DNA of 64,000 nucleotides, from positions 19,219,694-19,283,693 of the forward strand of contig CM053337.1 of assembly GCA_028583605.1 (NCBI GenBank). The letters are read 5' to 3'. Source of the DNA: Dastarcus helophoroides (Eukaryota > Arthropoda > Insecta > Coleoptera > Bothrideridae). A program made the translations under genes and the position numbers. The notes under the pieces are model-generated. The model was not told the DNA's origin. It saw only the letters and a list, made by a program, of their open reading frames with translations, and searched no databases. Shown here piece after piece: positions 26,101 to 38,100 of the stretch (the first letter of the stretch is position 1; each line of letters begins with the position of its first letter).

Positions 26101-29100
26101 TCCTGCAAGGTTCGACTTTTTTTTCACAATTATGCCTTCCTTTAGATTACAACTCTCCTTCGAATTAGGTGTTTTTGCTCGAAATATCGACCGATTTTCT
26201 CAAAATTACGCCTTCCTCAAAATTTCATTTTTTCGAAATTTCATTTTTTTTTCAAACTTTCGACGATCATTTCAAAATGTCTGGTTTAACCACAGTACGA
26301 ATAGTTGATTTTCCTCTTAAAGTAACAATTTTCAAAAAACATCTCAATTATTGCTTCGACTTTTAGGTATCGACTTTTTTTTCAAATTTATGCCTTCGTT
26401 TAGGTTGCAACTCTTCTCAAAATTACGTTTTTTTGCTCGAAATATCGACCGTTTTTCTCAAAATTACGTCTTCTTCAAAATTTCATTTTTTTTTCAAGGT
26501 TTCGACTTTCATTTCGAAATTTCTGGTTTAACCACAGTAGATAAAGTTGATTTTACTTTTAAAGTCACAATTTTCAGGAAACATTTCAGTTTTTGCTTTA
26601 TTTTTTTCCACAGTTATCAAGATTTCGATTTTATTCGAAATTACAGCTTTTTTTCTCGATATTTTAATTTGTTCTCGAAATTGGGATTTTTTCCTCAAAG
26701 GTTCGACTTTTTTTTTAATTACGCCTTTCTTTAGATTGCAACTCTTCTGCAAATTAGCGTTTTTTTGCTCTGAAATATCGACCGTTTTTCTCAAAATTAC
26801 GCCTTCTTTAAAATTTAAACTTTTTCGAAATTTTATTTTTTTTTCAAAGGTTTCGACGTTCATTTCGAAATGTCTGGTTTAACCACAGTACGGAATAGTT
26901 GATTCTACTCTTAAAGCTCACCAATTTTCAAAAAACCTCTCAATTATTGCTTCGGACTTTTTCAGAAGTTATCAAGATTTCGATTTTTTTTCGAAACTAG
27001 CAGCTTATTTTCTAGATATTTTGATTATTCTCGAAATTAGGATTTTTTCCTCAGAGCATCGACGCTTTTTTTCAAAATTTACTGCCTTCGTTTAGGATTG
27101 CAACTCTTGTCCAAATTACGTTTTTTTGGTCGAAATATCGACCTGTTCTTTATCAAAATTACGCTTCCTCATTCAAACTTTTCGATTTTTTTTTTCAAGG
27201 TTTCGACTTTCATTTCGAAATGTCTGGTTTAACCACAGTAGATAAAGTTGATTTTACTTTTAAAGTCACAATTTTCAGGAAACATTTCAGTTTTTGCTTT
27301 ATTTTTTTCCACAGTTATCAAGATTTCGATTTTATTCGAAATTACAGCTTTTTTTCTCGATATTTTAATTTGTTCTCGAAATTGGGATTTTTTCCTCAAA
27401 GGTTCGACTTTTTTTTTAATTACGCCTTTCTTTAGATTGCAACTCTTCTGCAAATTACGTTTTTTGCTCGAAATATCGACCGTTTTTCTCAAAATTACGC
27501 CTTCTTTAAAATTTAAATTTTTTCGAAATTTTATTTTTTTTTTCAAGGTTTCGACTTTCATTTCAAAATGTCTGGTTCAACCAGAGCAGATAAAGTTGAT
27601 TTTACTTTTAAAGTCACAATTTTCAGAAAACATTTCAGTGTTTGCTTCATTTTTTTTCCCAAAGTTATCAAGATTTCGATTTTATTTGAAATTACAGCTT
27701 TTTCTCGATATTTTGATTTATTCTTGAAATTAGGATTTTTTCCTGCAAGGTTCGACTTTTGTTTTACAACTACGCCTTCCTTTAGATTAAAACTCTTCAC
27801 CAAATTACGTTTTTTTTTGCTTGAAATATCGACCGGTTTTCTCAAAATTACGCCTTCCTTAAATTTAAAACTTTTTCGAAATTTCATTTTTTTTTCAAAC
27901 TTTCGACGTTCATTTCGAAATGTCTGGTTTAACCACAGTACGGGAAGTTGATTTTACTCTTAGAGTCACAATTTTCAAAAAACATCTCAATTTTTGCTTC
28001 GACTTTTTTCAGAAGTTATCAAGATTTCGATTTTTTTCGAAACTGCAGCTTATTTCTCGATATTTTGATTTATTCTCAAAATTAGGATTTTTTTCTCAAA
28101 GCATCGACCCTTTTTTCAAAATTACGTCTTTCTTTAGATTGCAGCTCTTGTCCAAATTACGTTTTTTTGGTCGAAATATCGACTGTTCTTCTCAAAATTA
28201 CGCCTTCCTCAAAATTTCAACTTTTTCGTAATTTCATTTTTTTTTCAAGGTTTCGACGTTCATTTCGAAATGTTTGGTTTAACCACAGTACGGAAAGTTG
28301 ATTTACTTTTAAAGTCACAATTTTCAGGAAACATTTCCGTTTTTGCTTCAGTTTTTTTCCGAAGTTATCAAGATTTCGATTTTATGCGAAATTACAGCTT
28401 TTTTCTCGATATTTTGATTTGTTCTCGAAATTAGGATTTTTTCCTCGAAGGTTCGACTTTTTTTTTCAAAATTACGCCTACCTTTAGACTGCAACTCTTC
28501 TCCAAATTACATTTTTTTGCTTGAAATATCGACTGTTTTTTTCAAAATTATGCCTTCTTCAAAATTTCAACTTTTTCAAAATCCCATTTTTTTTCACTTT
28601 CGACTTTCATTTCAAAGTTTTTGGTTTAACCACAGTATAGAACATTGATTTCACTTGTAAAGTCACAATTTTTTGGAAACATTTCAATTTTTTGCGTCAA
28701 TTTTTTCCCGAAGTTATCAAGATTTTGATTTTTTTTCAAAACTACAGCTTTTTTCTCGACATTTTGATTTATTCTCGGAATTAGGATTTTTTCCTTGAAA
28801 TATCGACGTTTTTTATCAAAATAACGCCTTACTTTAGATTGCAACTCTTCTTTAAATTACGTTTTTTGGTTGAAAATATCGACTAATCACGCCTTTTTAG
28901 AAATTTCGAATTTTTGCGAAATTTCAACTTTTTTTAAAAATTCGACTTTAATTTTAAAACTTTCGGTTTAACTACAAAACAGAAAGTCGATTCCACTTTA
29001 AAAGTCACCATTTTAAGAAGGCACTGAAGCAAGATTTAAATTTTTGTAAATAAAATAAAAATTCCAGAAAATAGCTTGAAAGTTTCCAAATGTAAATATT

Positions 29101-32100
29101 TGTCGTAAAATTTTAACTTTGTTTTTAAACTCTAGAGTCTCAGAACTTTTTGAAATATCCTTAAAAGAGTTTCAACTTTCAGCTGAATTTCCAACATCTA
29201 ATAAAAGTGTTTTAAGTTTTTGTTTTTAATTTTCAGTTTTTCGTCTTAAAATGTTCGGGTTAATTGTTAAAAAAATTGACATTCAGATCGAAATTCTAAT
29301 TAAAAAAAGTTCACAGTTAAAATTTAAATTCCAAATAACGCGGAAAAGGTGAAAGTTTTAAAAAAATTTCGTTGAAAATTCCAAAAAAAAAAGTCAAAAA
29401 CATTTACAGAAAGTTTAGCAAATCCAGATATTTAAAAAGAATGAAATTTTCAGGAAAATTGCAATGAAAAAGTCTTTATTTAAAAAAAAATCATTTATAT
29501 CTTACTAAAAAAGGGAAAATTTTCGAAAATATCGATTTTTTGAAATATAGACTTAATTTTGAGAACAAAGTTGAAATTTTTAAAAATGTCAATGAAAAAA
29601 ATTAAAGATTCTGTAAATATCGGATTTTTCTAAAAAATTAAAAATTCTTTAAAAAAACTCAATATTTACAGCTTAGAGAGAATTGGTTTCAGTTTGTTAA
29701 TGAATTTTTGGAGAAAAAAATGTAAATTTCAAGAATTTACATTTTTTTTCTCCAACTTTAAAATTTAATCTAAAATTTTTGGTTTCCATCAAACATTTTT
29801 ACTGATTATTTGAAACACGTACCTTTCTCACGACGTTTCTACTTTTTTTTATTAAAATTACAAAATTTTCATCGATATTTCGATTTTTGTCCCTAAATTA
29901 GCACTTTTTTCTCTAAATTTCGAGTTTCTGATTAAATGTAGGATTTTTTTTAAAGTTGAGGTATAAATCTCGACAATCAGACTCTTAAAATCGAAATTAA
30001 AAAAGGAGGAATTGGGAACTTGAAAATGACTTTAATTTTTGAGGGTAAATTGCAAATTCCAGAAAATAACTCGAAAGTTTCTAGAGATTATAAAAGCAAC
30101 AACTGAGAACTTGAAAACAACTTTAATTTTCAAGAATAAATTGAAAATTCCTTTCGAAAAAAAATATGTAAATTCCAGAAAATAACTCGAAAGGTTTCAA
30201 AGATGATAAAAGCAACAACAGAGAACTTGAAAATAACTTCAATTTTCGAAACAAGTTGGAAATTCCAGAAAATAACTCGAAAGTTTCCAAATATGAAGAA
30301 AGCAACAACTGAGACTTTGATCTTCGAAGAAAAAAATGAAAATTCCAGAAAATAACTTGAAAGATTCCAAAGATGAAAAAAGCAACAACTGAGACGTTAA
30401 TATTCGAAGAAAAAAATGAAAATTGAACTTGAAGATAGCTTTGATTTTCGAAAAAAAAATTGAAAATTCCAGAAAATAACTCGAAAGTTTCCAAAGATGA
30501 TGAAAGCATTAACTGAGAACTTGAAAATAACTTTGATTTTCGAGAATAAATTGGAAATTCCTTTCGAAAAAAAAATCAAATTCCAGAAAGTAGCTTGAAA
30601 ATTTCCAAAGATGAAAAAAGCAACTGAAACTTTGATCTTCGAAGAAAAAATGGAAATTACAAAAAATGACTTGAAAAATTCCGAAGATGAAAAAAGCAAC
30701 TGAGACTTCGATCTTCGAAGAAAAAAATGGAAATTGAACTTGAAGATAGCTTTGATTTAAAAAAAAAAAATGGAAATTCCGGAAAATAACTCGAAAGTTT
30801 CCAAAGATGATGAAAGCATTAACTGAGAACTTGAAAATAACTTTGATTTTCGAGAATAAATTGGAAATTCCTTTCGAAAAAAAAATTCAAATTCCAGAAA
30901 GTAGCTTGAAAATTTCCAAAGATGAAAAAAGCAACAACTGAAACTTTGATCTTCGAAGAAAAAAATGGAAATTACAAAAAATGACTTGAAAAATTCCGAA
31001 GATGAAAAAAGCAACTGAGACTTCGATCTTCGAAGAAAAAAATGGAAATTGAACTTGAAGATAGCTTTGATTTTTGAAAAAAAATTGGAAATTCCAGAAA
31101 ATAACTCGAAAGTTTCCAAAGATGATAAAAGCATTAACTAAAAACTTAAAAATAACTTTGATTTTCGAGAAAAAATTGGAAATTCCTTTTGAAAAAAAAA
31201 TGCAAATTCCAGAAAACAACTTGAAAATTTGCAAAGATAAAAAAGCAACAACTGAGAACTTGAAAATCGCTTTGATTTTCATTGGAAATTCCAGAAAATA
31301 TTTCTAAAGTTTCCAAAGATCAAAAAAGCAACAACTCAGATTTTGATCTTCGAAGAGAAAAATGGAAATTGAACTTGAAGATAGCACTGATTCTAGAAAA
31401 AAAAAATTAGAACTTCCAGAAAATAACCCGAAATTTAGACAATTTTAGATCAAATTTAGACATTTTTAAATTTAATTTAAAAAAAGTTATCCTTGGAATA
31501 GAAGATTTAAGAAAAAAAAACAAATTTACAATTTTAACTTCATATAACCAAAAAAAGAATACAATTTCCGGTAAAAAAACTCAAAATTTACTAAGAGTAG
31601 TTTCCAATTTTTAATGCTTTTGCAAAATTTACATTTATTTGCACAAATTTCAAATCTAACTTGAAAGGTTTTCATCTCAAAGATTTTTTTTTTAGACTCT
31701 TCTTACGAAGTGTCAATTTTTTCTTTGGAAGTTACCATATTTTCATCGATATTTGGACTTTTGTCTGGAATTACGTCTGTGTTCTCTAAATTTAGCCTTT
31801 TTCATCAAAATTTAGAACTTTTTTTATCAAAATTTAGAACTTTTTATCAAAATTTAGAACGGTTTTCGAAATTTCGAAAAAGTTTTAAATTTTGACAAAG
31901 TCAAAAGTTTGAAGTTTTAAATTCGAAAGTCCGAGACTTAAAATCGAAATTTAAAAGAAAGTAAAAACTTGAAAAAAAACTTGAATTCTTGAGAATAAAA
32001 AAGAAATTTCAAAAAAGTATAAAAACAACAATTTTCGTAAAATTTCTTAAAAGTAATGACTAAATGAAATATTTTTTAAAAAATTGCAGTTTGAGTTTAA

Positions 32101-35100
32101 ATTTTAAAACTTTTCGGACTGTTTTTAAAAAAAAGTTTGTGATTTTTCCAAAATTTCGATTTCTTCTAAAAATTTTGAGTGTTTTCCAAATTTTAAGTTT
32201 TTCGCCTTGGCAACTTCAGATTTAAAATAAAAAATTGAACCAGGATAAAAATTTTAAATAAACAAAGTCAGATTTAAAATTCAAACTTCAAATAACAGAA
32301 AAATAGAGTATTTTTAGAAAAAATTCGAAATTTATAAAGAATTGTTTACAATTTTGAATATTTTCTCGAATTTAACATATTTTTTCTTCAAATTTTAGTT
32401 TTACTTACAAGGTTTTGATTTTCGTTGCCAAATTTTTTCTTTTTTCTTGAAATGTGAACGAAGTTTTAATCTTTGTCTCGAAATTAGGACATTTCCAACA
32501 AAATTTAGACGTTCACCTGGAAAATACGACTTTTTTCTTTAGATTTCGATTTTTTTATTGAAGTTAGGTATTTTATTGAAAATAGTGACAGGGTTAAGAG
32601 TTTAGGGTTCTAATTTCAAAAATCTGACTCTTGAAAATTGAATTAGAAAAATAGAACCAAAAGCCAGCTTTCAAGAATAGATTAAAAATTCCAAAACACT
32701 TAAATGATTTTTAAAATAAATATTTATGGTAAATTTTCAACTTTTTTAAAAAAATTACATTTCAAACTTAAATTTGAAACTTCGTTACACTTTTTTGCAA
32801 AAAGTTTGAAACAAAATTTCGATTTCTTTTAGAAATTTTGAGTTTTTTCCAAATAAAGTTTAAAATTTTTTTCCAAAATTCGATTTCTTCTAGAAATTTT
32901 GAATTTGCTCCAAATTTTGATTTTGTTTTGGTTTTCTATCTGGAATTTTTGACACTTTCGTTTTGTTTAATGTAGGAAAATTTGACCTAAATAAACCAAT
33001 TTTAAATTAGATATTAAAAAGTTGGCATTTAAACTTCTGGATTTAGAAAACAAAATTTGAAACCACAAAAAAATGAAAAATCTAAAAAAAGCACGAAATT
33101 TATAAAGAATTCGTTCCTATTTTGAATACTTTCTAAAAATTTAAGAAACTTTTTTGAGACAGTTTAAATTTCTGGTTTTTTTATTATTTAATTTTTTTTC
33201 TAAAAGGAAACAATTTTAAATCACAGAAAAAATTAAAATTCCAAAAGAAGCCCAAAATTTATAAATAGTTTGTTCCTATTTTGAATATTTTCTGGAAATT
33301 TAAATTTCATTTTTGAAACAAATCAAATTTCTAGTTTCTAGATTCTTTAAATACGTTTTTAAAGAAATCTCAGTATTTTCTAATTTCGAATTAATTCTCC
33401 AATTTTAAATTTAATTTCAAAGTTCCCATAGATATCTTTCTCAATTCGTTTAGATGTAAAATTTTTAATATTTTAAGAACTTAATATCTCGGAATTGATA
33501 TTTGAAAATTCAAGCTTTAAAATTAGGAAATATTTAATTTTCTATTAAATCGATACTTATTGTCGGTTATTTCCCTGATGATCTAACTTTTGCCTAAAAG
33601 GACAAAATGTATTGCTTACATAGCGTGCTTGTATCAATTCCTTTTCCTTGGGGTTCTCCTCGTAGGTCGTCAAGTCGGAGATCGTCTCGGAAGCTGTGGT
33701 ACCACTTATCGTGAGTAAAATGTGCAAAGAACCAGCGCCATCTTCTAGGTCATGCCAAAGACTGTGCGTTATTTCTCTGTCCAAAGCAGATAGATCGATC
33801 ACACACCTACAATTTGAACAGTGATAGTGAAAGGGACAAAGCAAGTCTCATTCACATACCTTCCCATAAAATCGTCTCTGGTTCGACTGTCTTTATCCCA
33901 TACAGTGATTTCCAACTGTTGGTCGCCATCGTCGTACAGATGCAAGTCAAATTGCTCCAACCATCTCGGATTGAGGGATCTCCAGACTGTTTTGCTTTTG
34001 TACTTTTCGTTACCTAACCTGCACAAAAAGTCTTAATTTCGAATCATCGAAATTTACAAAAATGGACGTCGAAATTTCAACTTTATCTCAAAATTTTTTC
34101 TATAAATCCACAAGGATAAAAGTTGAAACTTTTTGAGAAAAAGAAGAGAAAAAGAGTGGATATTTCTTTATAGATTTTACCCATTTAATTAAAAAATAAT
34201 GAGAACCACTACTCACCTAAACTTAACATAAGGATCACTAGTCGCTGTTTCTGTATCACAAGCAAGTAAATTCCTAGCTTCAACTAAAACTATCGTCACT
34301 ACGGAACTCCATATTTGCGATTTGAGTCGTCTGTTCACATCAGAGATTTTACTGTTTTTCTGAAAATACTGAAATAGAAATCCATTAGACAAACATCCAC
34401 GAAGGAATTTTGTGGGAATCAAATCAGGACAATAAAGTTGGAATTTTGGTAGAAAACGAAATTGCAACTTCGTTTCAACTTTGGGAGGAAACAAAACTTT
34501 GGTGGCAGCTTTCATAAAAAATAAAATAATAATTTCACAATCTTGATGGGTGGGACTTTGACAGCTAGCAAAATTGGAACTTCCTTGAAAAATAGATAGA
34601 GAAATTTTAATGGGAACTATTCGGAAACTTTCCAAGATTTTCATTTATATTGAAGCACCGAATTTTTATATTTTTCATTTAAACGTTTAGTTCTCTCCAG
34701 CAGAAAATTTGGAACTTCACAGAGACAAAAGTTGGAGTTTTGACGCTTAAAATCAAGAAGGTTTAGTGAGAAAAAAGTTGGAACTTTGGTGGGCAACGAA
34801 GTTGAAACTTTGGTGGACAACGAAGTTGAAACTTTGGTGGGCAACAAAGTTGAAATTTCGCTGGAAACAAAACTAAAATGTTGGTAAAAGCAAAAGTACT
34901 TTGATGAAACTAAAATTGGAACTTTGTTACTAAACAAAGTTGAAATTTTGTTGTCGAACAAAACTAAAACTTGGTTTGGTAATTGGAACTTTGGTGAACA
35001 ACAAAGTTGAAGCTTTGGTGAACTATAACGTTGGAATTTTGTGAACAACGAAGTTGGAACTTTGGTGAACAACAAGTTGCCAAACAAAGCTGGAATTTCG

Positions 35101-38100
35101 TTATCGAGTTGGAACTTTGTTGGGAGCGAAATTGCAATATTGTTGGGAGCGAAATTGGAACTTTGCTTAAAATTTTATGAAGAGCATAGTTGGAACTTTG
35201 GGGAACAAGATAGGACGCAAATAGAATGCAACTCTCTGTAACAATTAGCACTAACTAAGAACTACAAATCTACAGTCAAAACTGCAAGGGTTGGCTACAA
35301 TGGTTGGAACTTTGGTGACCAACAAAGTTGAAGCCACTTGAAAGCTAGTTGATTCAACTTTTAGGACCTAATTTACCCTGTGAATCTTCTCCCCTTGCAC
35401 TTTGAGCCGATCATTGAATTTTTCCATCTGAATCTCGAATCTACTCATGTGTTCCCCCTCCTTAATGGTGGAGGTTTCCTCAGGAGATTTACTAAAACCA
35501 AACAATCGCTACATGTCCATCTACCATCGTTGGGTTTTTCGCCACCACATACCTGCAGCTGATTTCATCGATGTGTTTCACGTTACATTTCAAGCACCAC
35601 AAAGGGGTATTTTGTGTCTCAGCCCGCGGCACATTTTCTATGATTTCTTGCAGAATTTTCTTCTTTAGTATGTGAATGTGGCCTTTTTCCATTGTGCACT
35701 CAAATCGTCTTGTTCAATTAAATTTAATAAATTATGACATCCTGCGTGTTGTCAGAGCACTCGGTAAATAAAAACCGTTGTATCGTTGCGAAAACAAGTC
35801 ATTTTTTTTAATTTAAACGCGGACGAAGAAGTAACGAAGTGTATACAACTTAATTCTACTGTAAACAATTTTTTACTTGTTTATGAGTTTACGACCGAAG
35901 ATAATACTTCAAGTTCCACTGCTACCGACGTGTGTTTATGTTCAGTTATAAATATTTTGCTTCTAACTTTGTTGATTAGATTAAAAAAATTATTAACACT
36001 TTGCTCAGTTCGTAACTGGGATTCGTCGAAGTTATTTCTTGCTGAAGCGTTCGTATTAATTAATAAAATATTCGGTGGTAATTAACCGTTATAAATAATT
36101 TGAGAACACGTGTTCGTTTTACCAAATAGATATAATACGTCTGCGATTCACGAAAACACACCATTCACTAACGCTTATCTGGGTTTTATCTTCAATTATA
36201 TCAACAATCAATATTAGTCACTTTCTATCTTTGAGTGCTTTCTCTGCGGGAGTAACTTCTCGCTAGCAGCACTAACTTTACACTTGTATATCTTATATGT
36301 TCTGTGTTTGTATTTGAAGTTGTGCAGAGCTGGACACACAGAGACTTTGTCAAATATCGTTAGTGCATTGTCGTGTTCATTGCTCAATTGTATCCACGCG
36401 GACGGTCTATGCTAAAAATCGAGTAAAGTGGCAGCTGACTACGTTTCACGTTCTCCGTTCCAGAAACCTTTTTCTACAAATTCCCCGTGAACTACCTTAA
36501 ACATTCTTGAGGTGAATGCAGTGTGATGATTTAAAAAATTAGGGAACATTTCTCTAAAGATGATAGCTTGACTATCGAAACGCGTCAAGGCAACCTTTGT
36601 TGTGTTTTTCAATCTTTCTCGCTTTCAAGGGACCAGATTTGTATTTCAGTTTTAGGGAACAGTGGAAAAAATAAAAAACAGTGAAAAAATTAAGGAACAG
36701 TGAAAAAATTAAGGAACAGCGAAAAATTTACCAGCTCTTTGTCCTCCTGCGTTTTTGGGTATAACGTGGCGGTCAGAGCAACTTCCCCCAATGTGTCGTT
36801 GGGCCTTTCGGGGTCTTGCAGCGGCAGTACAATATCCGTAGGACGTCCCAAGTCGATGGCGGTCAGATCCAAAACGGCGGAACCCATAAAATCATCCTAA
36901 AATGCAATATGCGATTATTTGTTGTCGACAGCTTTTCCTAAACTTTTCCTAAACATGACATCTGAAGATGTTACTTTGAAAACAAGATTTTACGTAAATC
37001 TTAATCTTAAAATTTAATCCAATGCACAGACCAATAGGTTTAAACATTTGTCAGATTCAGAGTTTGGAAACCAAAGAATTTAGTCTTCTGGAGCTTTCCT
37101 AGAGAACAAACGTTTTGCTAAGCATTTATGGTTCAACTGTTGGAAATATTAATCTTCAAATTGAATCTAATGCGCAGACCAAGAGGTTTAAATATTTATT
37201 AGATTCAGAGTTTGAAAACTAAAGAATTTAGTATTCTGGGGCTTTCCTAGAGAACAACCGTTTTGCTAAGCGTTTGTGGTTCAACTGTTGGAAATATTAA
37301 TCTTCAAATTGGATCTAATGCGCAGACGAAGAGGTTTAAACATTTATCAGATTCACAACTTGGAAACCAAAGAATTTAGTCTTCTGGGACTTTCCTAGAG
37401 AACAACCGTTTTGTTAAGCGTTTGTGGTTCAGCTGTTCGAACTATTAATCTTAAAATTGAATCTAATGCGCGAGATTTAAGCATTTAATTAATTCAGAGT
37501 TTGGAAACCAAAGAGTTTAGTCTTCTGGGACTTTCCTACAGAACAACCACTTTGCTAAGCGTTTGTGGTATAACTGTTGGTAGTTAGGCTACGTATGATA
37601 TATGCTTAGTGGGTTCCATTTTGTTTGCTTTAAATTGAATGTTAAATTTTATGAAAAAATTACATTTTCAAGTGAACTAGAACTTAATAAAAGTCAAAAT
37701 AAAGTTCAAAATTTCAAATTTTTCTTTGGAATCTTAAGCATGGAATGTGGAAATAAAATTTCTACGGCAATTGTATATGTTTCTTGGGACTCTAAATTTT
37801 GTATTGAAAATTCGAATAAAGTTGAAATTTAGAAACAAAATGAAAATGTCGAGTCTCAAAATTTCATTTATAGACTTAAAAGGTTTAATTTTGAGAAAGT
37901 TTGAAAAAACTCAAAGGTTATAACAACACTATATAGAAATTTCGAAAAAAAGGTTAACCTTTTATGTTTAAACTTAAATATTTAGGGAAAAAAGTTATTA
38001 GATTGGATTAATAAAAAAAAAACGAGATTTCGAGTTTAGATGCACGACACACAGAAAAGAAGATCGAGTTGTCAAACCTAAACTTAAGATTTTGAAAAAA

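Larger units (their letters stand above)
35693..36720. promoter_or_regulatory. Unique intronic block upstream of the alternative exons, possible promoter
   Basis: Non-repetitive and of mixed composition, unlike most intron DNA in the window, and immediately upstream (minus strand) of the ATG at 35,692. A promoter would have to lie here if the exons start a transcript. No convincing TATA box was seen. The part 36,388-36,650 is a dispersed repeat and hairpin copy. The 99-codon plus-strand frame at 35,786 starts at TTG and looks non-coding. Confidence 0.3.

Noticed and set aside
24789..28844. Repeated frames of about 70-160 codons in the Mctp intron
   Set aside because: Each repeats the same peptide words with each 349-bp monomer; no start context or splice support.
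30123..31282. Minus-strand frames with long hydrophobic stretches that mimic membrane proteins
   Set aside because: Produced by the tandem repeat at 30,030-31,430; hydrophobicity comes from T-rich codons.
35786..36085. A 99-codon plus-strand frame
   Set aside because: It opens only at a TTG, has AT-driven composition and no splice or domain evidence.
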